Source: an uncultured Erysipelotrichaceae bacterium
GTDB taxonomy: Bacteria; Bacillota_I; Bacilli_A; RF39; UBA660
Direction of reading: 5' to 3'
Assembly (NCBI GenBank): GCA_902797995.1
Contig: CADBUX010000006.1
Coordinates: 1-46,268 of the forward strand
DNA length: 46,268 nucleotides
Part shown: positions 31,663 through 40,046 of the stretch, one piece after another
How the letters are laid out: every line of letters starts with the position of its first letter
Position numbering within the stretch: position 1 is the stretch's first letter
Program-made: the position numbers and the translations under genes
The notes under the pieces: generated by a model
Database searches by the model: none
Told to the model about the DNA's origin: nothing
The model's input: the letters and a program-made list of their open reading frames with translations, nothing else

Positions 31663-31900
31663 AATAATCCAATTTATTATTATCAAAATAAGGTCTATCA
31701 AAAAAATCCTTAAGTTCTATATTTAATGTCTTGCAAATTTTAAATATAACAGTAGCACTAGGATTATCTACATTATTAGCAAGTAAAGATCTTAAAGTAG
31801 TAGGTGGTACAGCAGACAATTCAGCTAGTTTATTCACAGAATAATTATACTCATCACATAATTCATATATTCTTTTAGTAACTGCTTCTTTGAACAACAT
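31661..31900 (-). CDS. XRE-family repressor
   Basis: A 79-residue Cro/C1-type DNA-binding protein. The start is ATG after GAGGTGAG; longer frames upstream lack a site. It starts LFKEAVTKRIYELCDEYNYS, then VNKLAELSAVPPTTLRSLL as the helix-turn-helix and FKICKTLNIELKDFFDRP as the closing helices. It is divergent from the membrane cluster at 32022 onward, with a perfect 12-bp palindrome over that cluster's -35, so it should repress it. Confidence 0.88.
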   Translation of the reverse strand: MLFKEAVTKRIYELCDEYNYSVNKLAELSAVPPTTLRSLLANNVDNPSATVIFKICKTLNIELKDFFDRPYFDNNKLDY

Positions 31901-31952
31901 ATAACTCACCTCTCTTATAAAGAAGTGTAGCAAAAATTAATATAAATTATGC

Positions 31953-31992
31953 ACCGATATCGGTTGACTTTAAAAATACAGAATGCTATACT
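31953..31992 (+). promoter_or_regulatory. Promoter and palindromic operator of the membrane/NTase cluster
   Basis: TTGACT (31964-31969), 17-nt spacer and TATACT (31987-31992). The perfect palindrome ACCGATATCGGT (31953-31964) abuts and overlaps the -35, and is markedly GC-richer than its surroundings. It lies between this promoter and the divergent XRE gene, the classic position for a repressor site. Confidence 0.82.
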
Positions 31993-32021
31993 CGAATTGA
32001 TTTTGGAGAGGATTATTAAAT

Positions 32022-32189
32022 ATGAAAAATAATAAATATGAAATCATATGGAGTTTAATATTGCTGTTAAGTGGTGGAATAACTATTTATTTTGGATTAA
32101 TTATATATCCGTTATCAATTTTATTATTAATTATAGGTTTTTATTTGTTCATTATTGGAATTATTAATATACTTAGATTACTTTTGTGA
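32022..32189 (+). CDS. Small two-helix membrane protein
   Basis: A 55-residue protein after GGAGAGG, first in the cluster. Nearly all of it is hydrophobic: IIWSLILLLSGGITIYFGLI and PLSILLLIIGFYLFIIGIIN form two membrane helices with almost no loops. It is too short to classify, and 50 nt upstream of the DUF2207-like gene. Confidence 0.65.
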   Translation: MKNNKYEIIWSLILLLSGGITIYFGLIIYPLSILLLIIGFYLFIIGIINILRLLL

Positions 32190-32238
32190 TATAATTGAAA
32201 TGTAGATATAATTTAACATTATATACTAGGAGGCAGTT

Positions 32239-33447
32239 ATGGTGGAATCTTTAAGCAATATGATAATTCTAATACCATTAGTTTTAATTTTAATTGGTGA
32301 AATAATCTTTTATGTATACTATATAGTTAACAATAGAAAAGAGGCTATTACTTATTATAGAGATATACCTTCTAATGAAAGCCCTGCTATTGTTGGTTAT
32401 ATGGTAAAAGATAATATTGATGGTAATGATATAATTGCACTCATTCTTGATTTATGGAAAAAAGAATATATAACTGTTGAATACAAAAAGATTGATAATA
32501 AAGAACAATGTATTATTAAAGATACAGGTAAAGATAGATTTATGATATTAAAAGATTTTGAAAACTATTTATTAGATGAACTTTTTAAAGATAAAAAAGA
32601 AGTGGTGCTAGAAGAATTTGTATCATCTCCTAAATTTGAAATAGTTTTCAAAAATGTTGGTAATATGATTAGAAGAAGGGCCAATTTAAAAAAGACTCAT
32701 AGGATTTCTTATAAGAGACTAACTAATAAAATTAACTTTCTAATTAATTTCATTGTATTAGGTTTTTCGATTTTCTTTCCGATTATATATTTAATTACGC
32801 ATAAGTTTTTAATGTCAGTATTAATTGGATATTTCATAAATATAGTAGTATTTTTGCTCGTTAAAAAATTATTGGTAAAAGATAAACAAGGTACAGAAGG
32901 ATTATTGTTTGGGATATCTTCAGTTATTTCTATTGTTTATTTAAGTATGTTAGTAATTCTGTATTTAGTTAGTAGTTACACATATCAATTTAATTATTAT
33001 TTTGAAATAAGCAATATAGTCATTAGCGTTCTATTGTTATTTAGTTTACTTATAGGAGATTATGACAACAAAATGAGATTATCATTGATTGATTATATTA
33101 TACTTATATATTCGGTAGTATCAATTGTAATTAGTAACTCAATTGGAATATGTATTTGTATCATTTATTATTCATATAGATTATATTTAAAATCACGAAA
33201 ACATTCATATTATTCTGATACTAGTGAAATTGATAAATGGATTGCATTAAAACAATTTTTAAATGATTTTAGTAACATAAAAGATAGAGATTTATTAGAA
33301 ATAAAAATATGGGATAAGTATTTAATATATGGAATTGCTATGGGAGTTAATAAAAAATCAGTACTTAAATCAGCTGAATTATCAAATATAAAGTTAGTCA
33401 ACGAATCCATATTAGAAAAATGCTATTCAGAAAATATATCGTTTTAG
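32239..33447 (+). CDS. DUF2207-like membrane protein
   Basis: A 402-residue protein. An N-terminal membrane helix (residues about 8-28) leads to YYRDIPSNESPAIVGYMVKD and DIIALILDLWKKEYITVE, a winged-helix-like segment found in the C-terminal half of DUF2207 proteins. Five or six membrane helices follow (about 165-320). Then comes DKWIALKQFLNDFSNIKDRD with IWDKYLIYGIAMGVNKKSV, the closing DUF2207 signature. The extracellular beta domain that normally opens DUF2207 is absent. Role unknown. It is 9 nt upstream of the next membrane gene in the same operon. Confidence 0.72.
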   Translation: MVESLSNMIILIPLVLILIGEIIFYVYYIVNNRKEAITYYRDIPSNESPAIVGYMVKDNIDGNDIIALILDLWKKEYITVEYKKIDNKEQCIIKDTGKDRFMILKDFENYLLDELFKDKKEVVLEEFVSSPKFEIVFKNVGNMIRRRANLKKTHRISYKRLTNKINFLINFIVLGFSIFFPIIYLITHKFLMSVLIGYFINIVVFLLVKKLLVKDKQGTEGLLFGISSVISIVYLSMLVILYLVSSYTYQFNYYFEISNIVISVLLLFSLLIGDYDNKMRLSLIDYIILIYSVVSIVISNSIGICICIIYYSYRLYLKSRKHSYYSDTSEIDKWIALKQFLNDFSNIKDRDLLEIKIWDKYLIYGIAMGVNKKSVLKSAELSNIKLVNESILEKCYSENISF

Positions 33448-33456
33448 GAGGTAAAC

Positions 33457-34383
33457 ATGCGTGACAATAATTCATTTCTTGTTCAAAATAAAGTAATAAC
33501 GATTGAACAAATAAAGGAAATCACTGAATATTTGAAAAAAACACTTGACTATTATAGTGGATTAATAAAACAAGAACTAGAAGAAAACAATAATGCAAAT
33601 TTTGTTAGTGGGCATTATAAGCATTATGCTTATATAAAACCAAGCTTAGAATTTAAAGCTGAGTTTAATGATGGTAGAAAAATTGACACTAAAGATGATT
33701 TTGTATTTTATGATGCTTTGAAGGAACCGCAATTTATTTATAAAATAAGTGAAAGATTATATATTTCATATAGTGATAATGAATCTGGTGAAACTACTGA
33801 TCATTTAATGGACATTTCATTAGACTTTTCTGAATCGGTTATAAGCTTTGTCACTTCAAATAAAAATATGAATGAAGAATTATATAATATTAGTTCATAT
33901 ATAAATGGTTTATTAAATGGTGGAGAAGATAGATTTAGTAAGATTATTAAGAACAGGTTTTTAGTAAAAAATTTAATAGGCTTAACCGCAGGCTCTATTC
34001 TTACATTGATTGCTTTTATAATTATAGTTTTAACAAAAAGCAATACTAATCCTACATTAAACATGTTATTTAATAATCCAATACTATTATTTTTAGGTGG
34101 ATGGTTAATAGCTTTTGCACTTGGAAGTACCATAGTTAGTTCAATTGTTAATGGACTTTATAATGGAATAGAACAAGGTTTGGAATATGCAACCAATAAA
34201 GGTACATATACAAGCCATTATGAAGACAATTATAGAATGTTTAATGAAGTACTAATTGGTAAAAACTATAACAATTTAGAAAAGAGAAAATCAATAGAAA
34301 AAATATATTCTATATCCAAAAAAGTTTTGTTGGTTAGACTATTAATTAGTATAATTATTTTAGTAATATTATCATTTATGTAA
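33457..34383 (+). CDS. Hypothetical membrane protein of the cluster
   Basis: A 308-residue protein starting after AGGAGG. Residues 1-165 are soluble with mixed helix and strand. Membrane helices follow at about 172-192 (IGLTAGSILTLIAFIIIVLT) and 207-232, with a last one at the extreme C-terminus (VRLLISIIILVILSFM). A Gly/Tyr-rich loop NGLYNGIEQGLEYATNKGTY lies between. No homologue recognised. It is co-transcribed with its neighbours, 12 nt before the coiled-coil gene. Confidence 0.65.
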   Translation: MRDNNSFLVQNKVITIEQIKEITEYLKKTLDYYSGLIKQELEENNNANFVSGHYKHYAYIKPSLEFKAEFNDGRKIDTKDDFVFYDALKEPQFIYKISERLYISYSDNESGETTDHLMDISLDFSESVISFVTSNKNMNEELYNISSYINGLLNGGEDRFSKIIKNRFLVKNLIGLTAGSILTLIAFIIIVLTKSNTNPTLNMLFNNPILLFLGGWLIAFALGSTIVSSIVNGLYNGIEQGLEYATNKGTYTSHYEDNYRMFNEVLIGKNYNNLEKRKSIEKIYSISKKVLLVRLLISIIILVILSFM

Positions 34384-34395
34384 GGAGATTATATT

Positions 34396-34755
34396 ATGGA
34401 AGATAATTTGAAAGAATTAAAAAAAGAATATCAAGACAAAAAAAGTGAAGCAGATTCTCGAAATATAAATAAAGATTATAACGAAATGAAGTCACTTCTT
34501 AAATATACAAATAAATTATTAAAAGATGCTGAGAAAAATCAAAAAAAATGGAATAAAACTTGGGATAAATTCGACAAAGAATATCAAAAACTTGGAGAAA
34601 CTTCAAATGCAAATGAGGTTATTGAAAAATTAGATGATAATAAACGACAATTCGAAGAACAAAAAAAACATAGTGAAGAAGTAATTAAAAAAGCAGATGA
34701 AATAATAAAACAAATTGATGATAAGTTAACAACGCTAGATGAGGAGAAAAAATAA
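34396..34755 (+). CDS. Coiled-coil protein of the cluster
   Basis: A 119-residue, almost entirely charged helical protein (LKELKKEYQDKKSEADSRN, then long Lys/Glu heptads to DDKLTTLDEEKK). No membrane segment or catalytic residue. It probably oligomerises or bridges the membrane proteins upstream and the soluble proteins downstream. The next start follows its stop by one base. Confidence 0.65.
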   Translation: MEDNLKELKKEYQDKKSEADSRNINKDYNEMKSLLKYTNKLLKDAEKNQKKWNKTWDKFDKEYQKLGETSNANEVIEKLDDNKRQFEEQKKHSEEVIKKADEIIKQIDDKLTTLDEEKK

Positions 34756-34756
34756 A

Positions 34757-35890
34757 ATGGATAATGAAAGTGTAACAAAAGAAATTGATAGAAAAAATGA
34801 AATATTTATTAGTGAATTAATGAACAAGAATTCTTTCATGTTAGATTGGTATGCAGGAGCAGTATTACCTAAACATCATCCAAAATACTACGATGGTAGA
34901 ATTGAAGTTAATATAAGAAAGGTGTTTAATAGTTCTTATGGAAATATTTCTTTTGGTAAAGATGAATATCAAATAACTGACAAATTAGTTGATAATTTAT
35001 ATAATTATATAGATACTAATATTAATAAACTAATTAAACTATCATTGAATCAAAGTACTGAAATGTATGAAGGTATAAGTGATAGTTTAAGCATTAAATA
35101 TAAATCTATATACATATTAATCAGTGAAGTGAACGCAACATCAGAAGAAGAAAGAAGCGAAATATCCAAAATAAAAGCTGATATTAAGAATATAATTTGT
35201 GTTAATAAATTAACAAATAATTATTCTAGCGAAGATGAGATTTCAGATGAGAAAATAGAAACAATCGTAAATAACCTTGTAGAAACTGATAATATGGATA
35301 AAAAGTTTTTATTATCTAAAATAACTAAGAAAATAGTACATATGCCAGCAAATATTGAAACTACAATTGCACAGTTAATGCAATTAAACGATAATGATGT
35401 TGCAATGATTGAACCACTAATGCAAGGCGAAATATTTAATACATTAAAGAAGGTATGCGAAAAATTAAAAATTAATATCGAAGTAAACCATGATGAAATT
35501 AGTGGATTAGCTTATTACTATAAGTTTAAAAAAATTCTTAATACCCCAGACATAAAAAAAACTAAAGTAGTAATTACAGAAGAATCAATTGATGAAAACG
35601 GGCGCGCTTCTGGTGCAATAAAAGAAGTTTATGTTCCGACTGTAAAAAAAGATATAGATAGTACTGTGAAGATGTTAGTAAACAAGATAAAAGAACTGCC
35701 AGTTAATACCGAAATATCTATATCTGAATTACTAGGTTTACATATAAATGATTATGAAACAAAAGAATTATTTGAAATAAATAAAAAAGTATTAAGTACT
35801 TGTAAAGAAAGCGGGATTATTCTTAATTTTGATAAGTATAAAGACGAAATAGTAGGCTTACCATATAATATACCATTTATTAAAGAATGA
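34757..35890 (+). CDS. Hypothetical protein with duplicated C-terminal domain
   Basis: A 377-residue soluble protein. The ATG at 34757 follows GAGGAG; an in-frame ATG at 34739 lies inside the preceding gene. Residues 1-150 contain LDWYAGAVLPKHHPKYYDGR, unlike anything I know. The second half contains two diverged copies of one domain. Copy 1: IVHMPANIETTIAQLMQL ... ISGLAYYYKF. Copy 2: IKELPVNTEISISELLGL ... IVGLPYNIPFIKE. The pattern is (I/V)xxxPxNxExxIxxLxxL then (I/V)xGL(A/P)Y. Similar short domains occur in mobile elements. Function unknown. Confidence 0.65.
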   Translation: MDNESVTKEIDRKNEIFISELMNKNSFMLDWYAGAVLPKHHPKYYDGRIEVNIRKVFNSSYGNISFGKDEYQITDKLVDNLYNYIDTNINKLIKLSLNQSTEMYEGISDSLSIKYKSIYILISEVNATSEEERSEISKIKADIKNIICVNKLTNNYSSEDEISDEKIETIVNNLVETDNMDKKFLLSKITKKIVHMPANIETTIAQLMQLNDNDVAMIEPLMQGEIFNTLKKVCEKLKINIEVNHDEISGLAYYYKFKKILNTPDIKKTKVVITEESIDENGRASGAIKEVYVPTVKKDIDSTVKMLVNKIKELPVNTEISISELLGLHINDYETKELFEINKKVLSTCKESGIILNFDKYKDEIVGLPYNIPFIKE

Positions 35891-35904
35891 AAGGAGTTAT
35901 TGAC

Positions 35905-37101
35905 ATGGAGTTATATAATGCGAACGAAATGCCTTTATCAAATGACGAATTAAAAAGAACAGTACAAGAAAAAATATTAAAAGGTGAACAACTTAATATA
36001 TCTGAAAAAAGGATAGCTGGTCGAGATCATCCTAAAAAGAACTTATTTGGATATCAATTAAAACCAGATCATTGTTATAGAGCTATTAGTAAGGAGTTAT
36101 TAGAGATTTATAAAAAAACAGGTTATATATATGGAACTGATGAAGATGACGAATATCAAGAGTATATAGAAAATGGACAATTACATAATAACAATAGAGG
36201 TGTTGATTGGTATTTAGGAGGAGTAACCTTAAGATATGGCTATATAGTAATAGAATGTCCGGCTTATAAAGAATATTTTACACCTGCTTCTGATAATGGA
36301 AATAGTTTGGCTTTTGATCCAACTATTAGACATATGAAATCATCAGGATTTAAAAATCCTATTCCAACTAATTTAATTACAAATGTATTTGATACAAAAC
36401 TAATGAAAGAACAACAGAATGAAAATAGCAATAGAGATAATAAAACATTTGAACAAGTAAAAGAAGTATATAAAAAAGTACAAAATATATTAGATGAAAA
36501 TGGATTAAAAGTATATCTGTCTGGAGGAACTGTTCCATATATACTTCAAAATGAAGACTCTGGAAGATTACACGATGATATTGATACTATTTGTGAAAAA
36601 GAAGATATGGACAGTCTTAGAGAAGTTTTCAAAAAGGAAGGTTTTTATAAAGAAGAATGGGACAGTAAAACATATGCAACTGACGGAGTTGATTATGGAT
36701 TCGAAACTATGATTGATGGTGTGCCATATGGTATATATCCATTTAGTTATAACAAAGGTGCAAAAAAAATGACACAATATAGCTTCGATCCTTATACCAA
36801 AGAATGCAAGCAAAAAACTATGCCCATGGAAGAATTATCTGATTATGTGATGACCTATAGAGGATTAGATGGAAAAACCTATGATACGATGTCTTTAGAA
36901 TATATTAAATTATCTAAAGATAACGCGGGAAGAGAAAAAGATATAATAGATTCTAAAAAAATAGAAGAAACAAAACTACTAAGAAATGATGTAATGAATA
37001 GAATATCAATGTTTAATGAAATTAAAAATCAACCACAAATAAATAACGATATGAATGTTAATGAACATTATGAAGAAGAACATATGGGAAGATCAAGATA
37101 G
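35905..37101 (+). CDS. Nucleotidyltransferase-fold protein, possible toxin
   Basis: A 398-residue protein. The ATG at 35905 is 9 nt after AAGGAG; an ATG at 35887 overlaps the previous stop. The C-terminal part has the polymerase-beta/MNT signature: YLSGGT at residues 204-209 and HDDIDT at 223-228 with Asp225/Asp227, plus a following beta strand region ending YGIYPFSYN. This is the layout of AbiEii, LinA-like and aminoglycoside nucleotidyltransferases. The N-terminal 160 residues are a separate domain: LKPDHCYRAISKELLEIYKK, GYIYG and GYIVIECPAY. That layout is vaguely like ADP-ribosyltransferase-type toxins, but this is speculative. It closes the XRE-controlled cluster. Nucleotidylation of a macromolecule in defence or as a toxin is possible. 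Confidence 0.65.
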   Translation: MELYNANEMPLSNDELKRTVQEKILKGEQLNISEKRIAGRDHPKKNLFGYQLKPDHCYRAISKELLEIYKKTGYIYGTDEDDEYQEYIENGQLHNNNRGVDWYLGGVTLRYGYIVIECPAYKEYFTPASDNGNSLAFDPTIRHMKSSGFKNPIPTNLITNVFDTKLMKEQQNENSNRDNKTFEQVKEVYKKVQNILDENGLKVYLSGGTVPYILQNEDSGRLHDDIDTICEKEDMDSLREVFKKEGFYKEEWDSKTYATDGVDYGFETMIDGVPYGIYPFSYNKGAKKMTQYSFDPYTKECKQKTMPMEELSDYVMTYRGLDGKTYDTMSLEYIKLSKDNAGREKDIIDSKKIEETKLLRNDVMNRISMFNEIKNQPQINNDMNVNEHYEEEHMGRSR

Positions 37102-37123
37102 TTTATAAAAGGGAATGATTAGT

Positions 37124-38077
37124 ATGATTATAAATATTTTGCTATTAGTAGTAGGTTTTGCTTTGTTAATTAAAGGAGCTGACATATTTGTAGATGGAGC
37201 CTCTTCCACTGCACAAAATTTTAAAGTGTCTAAAATGTTAATAGGTTTAACTATCATAGCATTTGGTACAAGTGCACCAGAATTTGCAGTCTCTATGAGT
37301 GCATTAGCCTCAGGTAGTACTGACATGGTTTTAGGAAATGTAATTGGTAGTTGTATTTTAAATATATTATTAATATTAGGTGTAGCTGCGGTAATTAAGC
37401 CAATAAAAATTAAAGATAATACAGTTAAGAAAGAACTTCCTCTTACAATGCTTATTTCTACACTATTAGTGGTATTGTTTTTAGATATTAGTTTGGGAAA
37501 TGGAAGTTCTAATATGATAACAAGATCTGATGCTATAGTAATACTGTTATTCTTTTCCGTATTCCTATATTACTTAATTAGTATAGCAAGACATAAAAAA
37601 GAAACAAATGAAGAAGAAAAACCACAATATAGTTTAATTAAATCAATCGTTCTTGTCATAATTGGTCTAGCTGGAATATTTTTTGGTAGTGATTTAGTAG
37701 TTGATAATGCCACGGATATAGCAAAAATACTTGGATTAAGTGAGAGAGTAATTGCTCTTACTATAATAGCCTTTGGTACATCTTTGCCAGAACTTGTTAC
37801 AACTATTGTTTCGTCTAAAAAAGGAGAACAAGATTTGTTAGTAGGAAATATTATAGGAAGTAATATCTTTAATATTTGTATAGTTCTTGGAATACCAGTT
37901 GCAATATATGGTACTATAACACCTTCTTGCTTTCAAATGATAGATTTAATTATGTTAGTTGGATCGTCTATATTACTATTCATATTTTCAAGTGGTACTA
38001 GAAAGATTACTAGATTTGAAGGTGCTACAATGCTTATTGTATTTGTTGTTTATTATGTTGCAGTATTTGTAGTATAA
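37124..38077 (+). CDS. Calcium/sodium antiporter (CaCA family, YrbG-like)
   Basis: A 317-residue inner-membrane exchanger with about ten helices. The two inverted alpha repeats are explicit: GLTIIAFGTSAPEFAVS near residue 44 and ALTIIAFGTSLPELVTT near 214, each with the ion-binding GTS(A/L)PE. NVIGSCILNILLILG and NIIGSNIFNICIVLG complete them. The start is taken at 37124, 10 nt after AAAGGG; the ATG at 37115 is only one base away. It follows the nucleotidyltransferase gene by 22 nt and probably shares its transcript. It looks like ordinary cargo. Confidence 0.88.
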   Translation: MIINILLLVVGFALLIKGADIFVDGASSTAQNFKVSKMLIGLTIIAFGTSAPEFAVSMSALASGSTDMVLGNVIGSCILNILLILGVAAVIKPIKIKDNTVKKELPLTMLISTLLVVLFLDISLGNGSSNMITRSDAIVILLFFSVFLYYLISIARHKKETNEEEKPQYSLIKSIVLVIIGLAGIFFGSDLVVDNATDIAKILGLSERVIALTIIAFGTSLPELVTTIVSSKKGEQDLLVGNIIGSNIFNICIVLGIPVAIYGTITPSCFQMIDLIMLVGSSILLFIFSSGTRKITRFEGATMLIVFVVYYVAVFVV

Positions 38078-38088
38078 ATGGAGGATAT

Positions 38089-38571
38089 ATGAAAAGTTTA
38101 TTATTAATTGTTGATTTGCAAAAGAGTTTTGTAAATGATAAGACAAGAAAACTATCTATTAAGATTGAACAGTTAATTGAATCTGACAAGTTTGATTTGA
38201 TAGCTTTTACTAGGTTTATCAATAGTGAAGAAAGTTTGTGGGTTAATAAACTTAATTTTAAGGGTTGTTTGACTGAAGAAGAAAAGCAAATAGTTATTGA
38301 TACTAAAGATTATAAAGTATTTGACAAAAGTATATATACTGCTTTAAATAAAGAATTAAGAGAATATATAAAAGAAAATAATATAGATAAAATTTACTTA
38401 TGCGGTCTTGATACTAATGCTTGTGTTTTTAAAACCGCAGTTGATTTATTCGAAAACAATTATAATGTTTATGTTTTGCAAGATTATTGTATGAGTAATA
38501 ATGGAATTAAATATCACAAATTTGCAATAGATAATTTAAAAATTTTAATTGGTAAAGATAGTATATTATAA
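38089..38571 (+). CDS. Isochorismatase-family cysteine hydrolase
   Basis: A 160-residue amidohydrolase with the full triad: Asp9 in LLIVDLQKSF, Lys80 in VFDKSIYT and Cys112 in GLDTNACVFKTA, which also shows the usual cis-peptide neighbourhood. It is shorter than nicotinamidases and lacks the metal-site HxxH motif, so the substrate is open. It starts 11 nt after the antiporter. Confidence 0.85.
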   Translation: MKSLLLIVDLQKSFVNDKTRKLSIKIEQLIESDKFDLIAFTRFINSEESLWVNKLNFKGCLTEEEKQIVIDTKDYKVFDKSIYTALNKELREYIKENNIDKIYLCGLDTNACVFKTAVDLFENNYNVYVLQDYCMSNNGIKYHKFAIDNLKILIGKDSIL

Positions 38572-38700
38572 ATACTATTTTTATTAGTTTTATAGAATTA
38601 AAACAAAACGCAAATTGGTGAAAATTACCAATAATACTTGATTTTTATAAAAATGTTTAGTAGGATAATAGGCAAAATTATTTAAGGGATTGATGTATAA

Positions 38701-38853
38701 ATGAATAGTATGTTCCTATTAAATCATAATTATCATTCAAATTCTAGGGGATACTTTCACTTATTTTTACTTAATTTGTTAAGAGTGGGAATTTTAGTCG
38801 CTATATGGCTATTTCTCACTCTTTTTTTGTTATATAGTTTTAGGTGGTGGTAA
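38701..38853 (+). CDS. Possible 50-residue hydrophobic leader peptide
   Basis: The frame begins MNSMFLLNHNYHSNSRGYFH, continues with hydrophobic VGILVAIWLFLTLFLLYS and ends RWW. It runs through the terminator-like hairpin at 38781-38828 and stops 4 nt before the ArpU-like gene. Translation could therefore disrupt the hairpin and couple to that gene. The upstream site (AAGGGA) is poorly spaced. Low certainty. Confidence 0.3.
   Translation: MNSMFLLNHNYHSNSRGYFHLFLLNLLRVGILVAIWLFLTLFLLYSFRWW
38781..38828 (+). terminator. Terminator or attenuator before the ArpU-like gene
   Basis: AAGAGTG (38781-38787) pairs with CACTCTT (38817-38823), with inner pairing AGTC/GGCT, then TTTTT. It is the main structure in the gap 38572-38857. 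It either ends the antiporter/hydrolase transcript or attenuates the next gene. Confidence 0.75.
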
Positions 38854-38857
38854 TAAA

Positions 38858-39274
38858 ATGGATATATTTGAAGCTAATAATAGAATAGTAGAAATTGAAA
38901 AAGAAATAAATATTCTGTTAGATAAAAAAGAAGTAGAGCTATCAAAAGTTTTACCACAAGCACAACAAATGAAAAAGGACATAGTTACTACTAGTAGAAC
39001 AGAAAATAATAAGTTTTTACATTATGTATATTCAGTAGAAGAGTACGATCAAAAGATAGATATATTAGAAAAAATAAAAATGGCTTTAATTGATTATGTT
39101 AATAAAGAACTAGTAAGATTAAAAAAATACAATCAAAAAGAGCAGTTAATTGTTTATTACAGAGAAAATAAAAGTAAAAAATATAAATGGGAATCAATTA
39201 GTAGATTAGTAGGATTATCACAAACACATTGTAGAAGAATATATAGAGAATATAAAAACAAAAGAAATGTATAA
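38858..39274 (+). CDS. ArpU/RinA-like phage-type transcription regulator
   Basis: A 138-residue protein. The first 100 residues are helical and charged. The end, YKWESISRLVGLSQTHCRRIYREYKNK, is a sigma-70 region-4-like helix-turn-helix as in ArpU and DUF1492 phage late-gene regulators. It sits directly upstream of leader B, which is near-identical to leader A. It is the best candidate for the factor acting on these leaders. The start follows GGTGGTAATAAA. Confidence 0.7.
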   Translation: MDIFEANNRIVEIEKEINILLDKKEVELSKVLPQAQQMKKDIVTTSRTENNKFLHYVYSVEEYDQKIDILEKIKMALIDYVNKELVRLKKYNQKEQLIVYYRENKSKKYKWESISRLVGLSQTHCRRIYREYKNKRNV

Positions 39275-39282
39275 AAAATGAA

Positions 39283-39490
39283 AAAGTACCATCTATGGAC
39301 AGCTTTTCTATGTTATTATGGTATTGTAGGAAAGAAATTTCTACAATAGTATACTCTATGGACACTTTTTTTATGGTATTATGGTATTGTAAGAGGAATC
39401 GAAAAGGTTTCTCTTTTTTGATGGAATACTATTTATAAGTTTTCCTACAATGACTTGTACTATGTATGAGTCTTTTTTAATGGAAGGAGG
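39283..39490 (+). promoter_or_regulatory. Leader B: two repeat units plus double terminator
   Basis: Units begin at 39283 (AAAGTA) and 39346 (ATAGTA), period 63. The first unit also forms a hairpin TATTGTA/TACAATA. Then come the same two terminator hairpins as leader A (second one GACTTGTAC 39452-39460 with GTATGAGTC 39464-39472, then T6) and AAGGAGG at 39484-39490. 39377-39490 matches 31016-31129 at 111 of 114 positions. Here no regulator gene follows directly; after a 10-codon frame (MKYEIGELKN) comes the HTH/SSB/recombinase operon. Confidence 0.75.
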
Positions 39491-39639
39491 TTTTGGATAT
39501 TGAATGAAATACGAAATAGGTGAATTGAAAAACTAATTCACAAAATATTGTTAATAAGTCTTTAAAGAAAGGAAAGTGATAAAATGATAAAACATAAAAA
39601 TAAGTTATTAACAAAAAACTGTCAAAAAAGGAAAGTAAT

Positions 39640-39957
39640 ATGGCATTTGCAGTAGTACCAGATTTTGTTATTAGTAGTAAGAGTCTTAATTCTACTGATA
39701 AATTAGTTATGGGAATAATAAATTCATTATCTTTAAATAATAATACTTGTTTTGCAAGTAATGACTATTTCTCAAGTATGCTTAATTTATCTAACAGAAC
39801 TATTACATCTGCAATATCAAAATTAAAGAAAGAAAATCTAATTGAAGTAACGACAGTAAATAACCGAAGAAACATATACTTAAAATATGATGAAAAGAAG
39901 TATATTTCTAGTCCAAGTAGAAATAATCTTCTAACAGGTATAGACAAATACTTCTAA
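39640..39957 (+). CDS. Winged-helix replication-initiator-like protein
   Basis: A 105-residue protein starting AFAVVPDFVISSKSLNSTDK. It continues with GIINSLSLNNNTCFASNDYF and LNLSNRTITSAISKLKKENL, a typical winged helix as at the N-terminus of plasmid RepA_N/DnaD-like initiators and phage replication proteins. It is shorter than those, ending after the wing (RRNIYLKYDE). AAGGAAAG lies before the ATG. A 23-codon frame from 39584 overlaps its start and may couple translation. It is the first gene behind leader B. Confidence 0.7.
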   Translation: MAFAVVPDFVISSKSLNSTDKLVMGIINSLSLNNNTCFASNDYFSSMLNLSNRTITSAISKLKKENLIEVTTVNNRRNIYLKYDEKKYISSPSRNNLLTGIDKYF

Positions 39958-40046
39958 TATATAATATAGAATAAATAATAAATTAAAATATAATAGCTTT
40001 AATTACTTAAAGATTACTTAAAGTAGTAAGGGGGGAATGATTGATT

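Noticed and set aside
35905-36400. Firm call of an ADP-ribosyltransferase N-terminal domain on the nucleotidyltransferase-fold protein
   Set aside because: Only a YRA...GYI pattern is visible; no complete catalytic signature could be found by eye.
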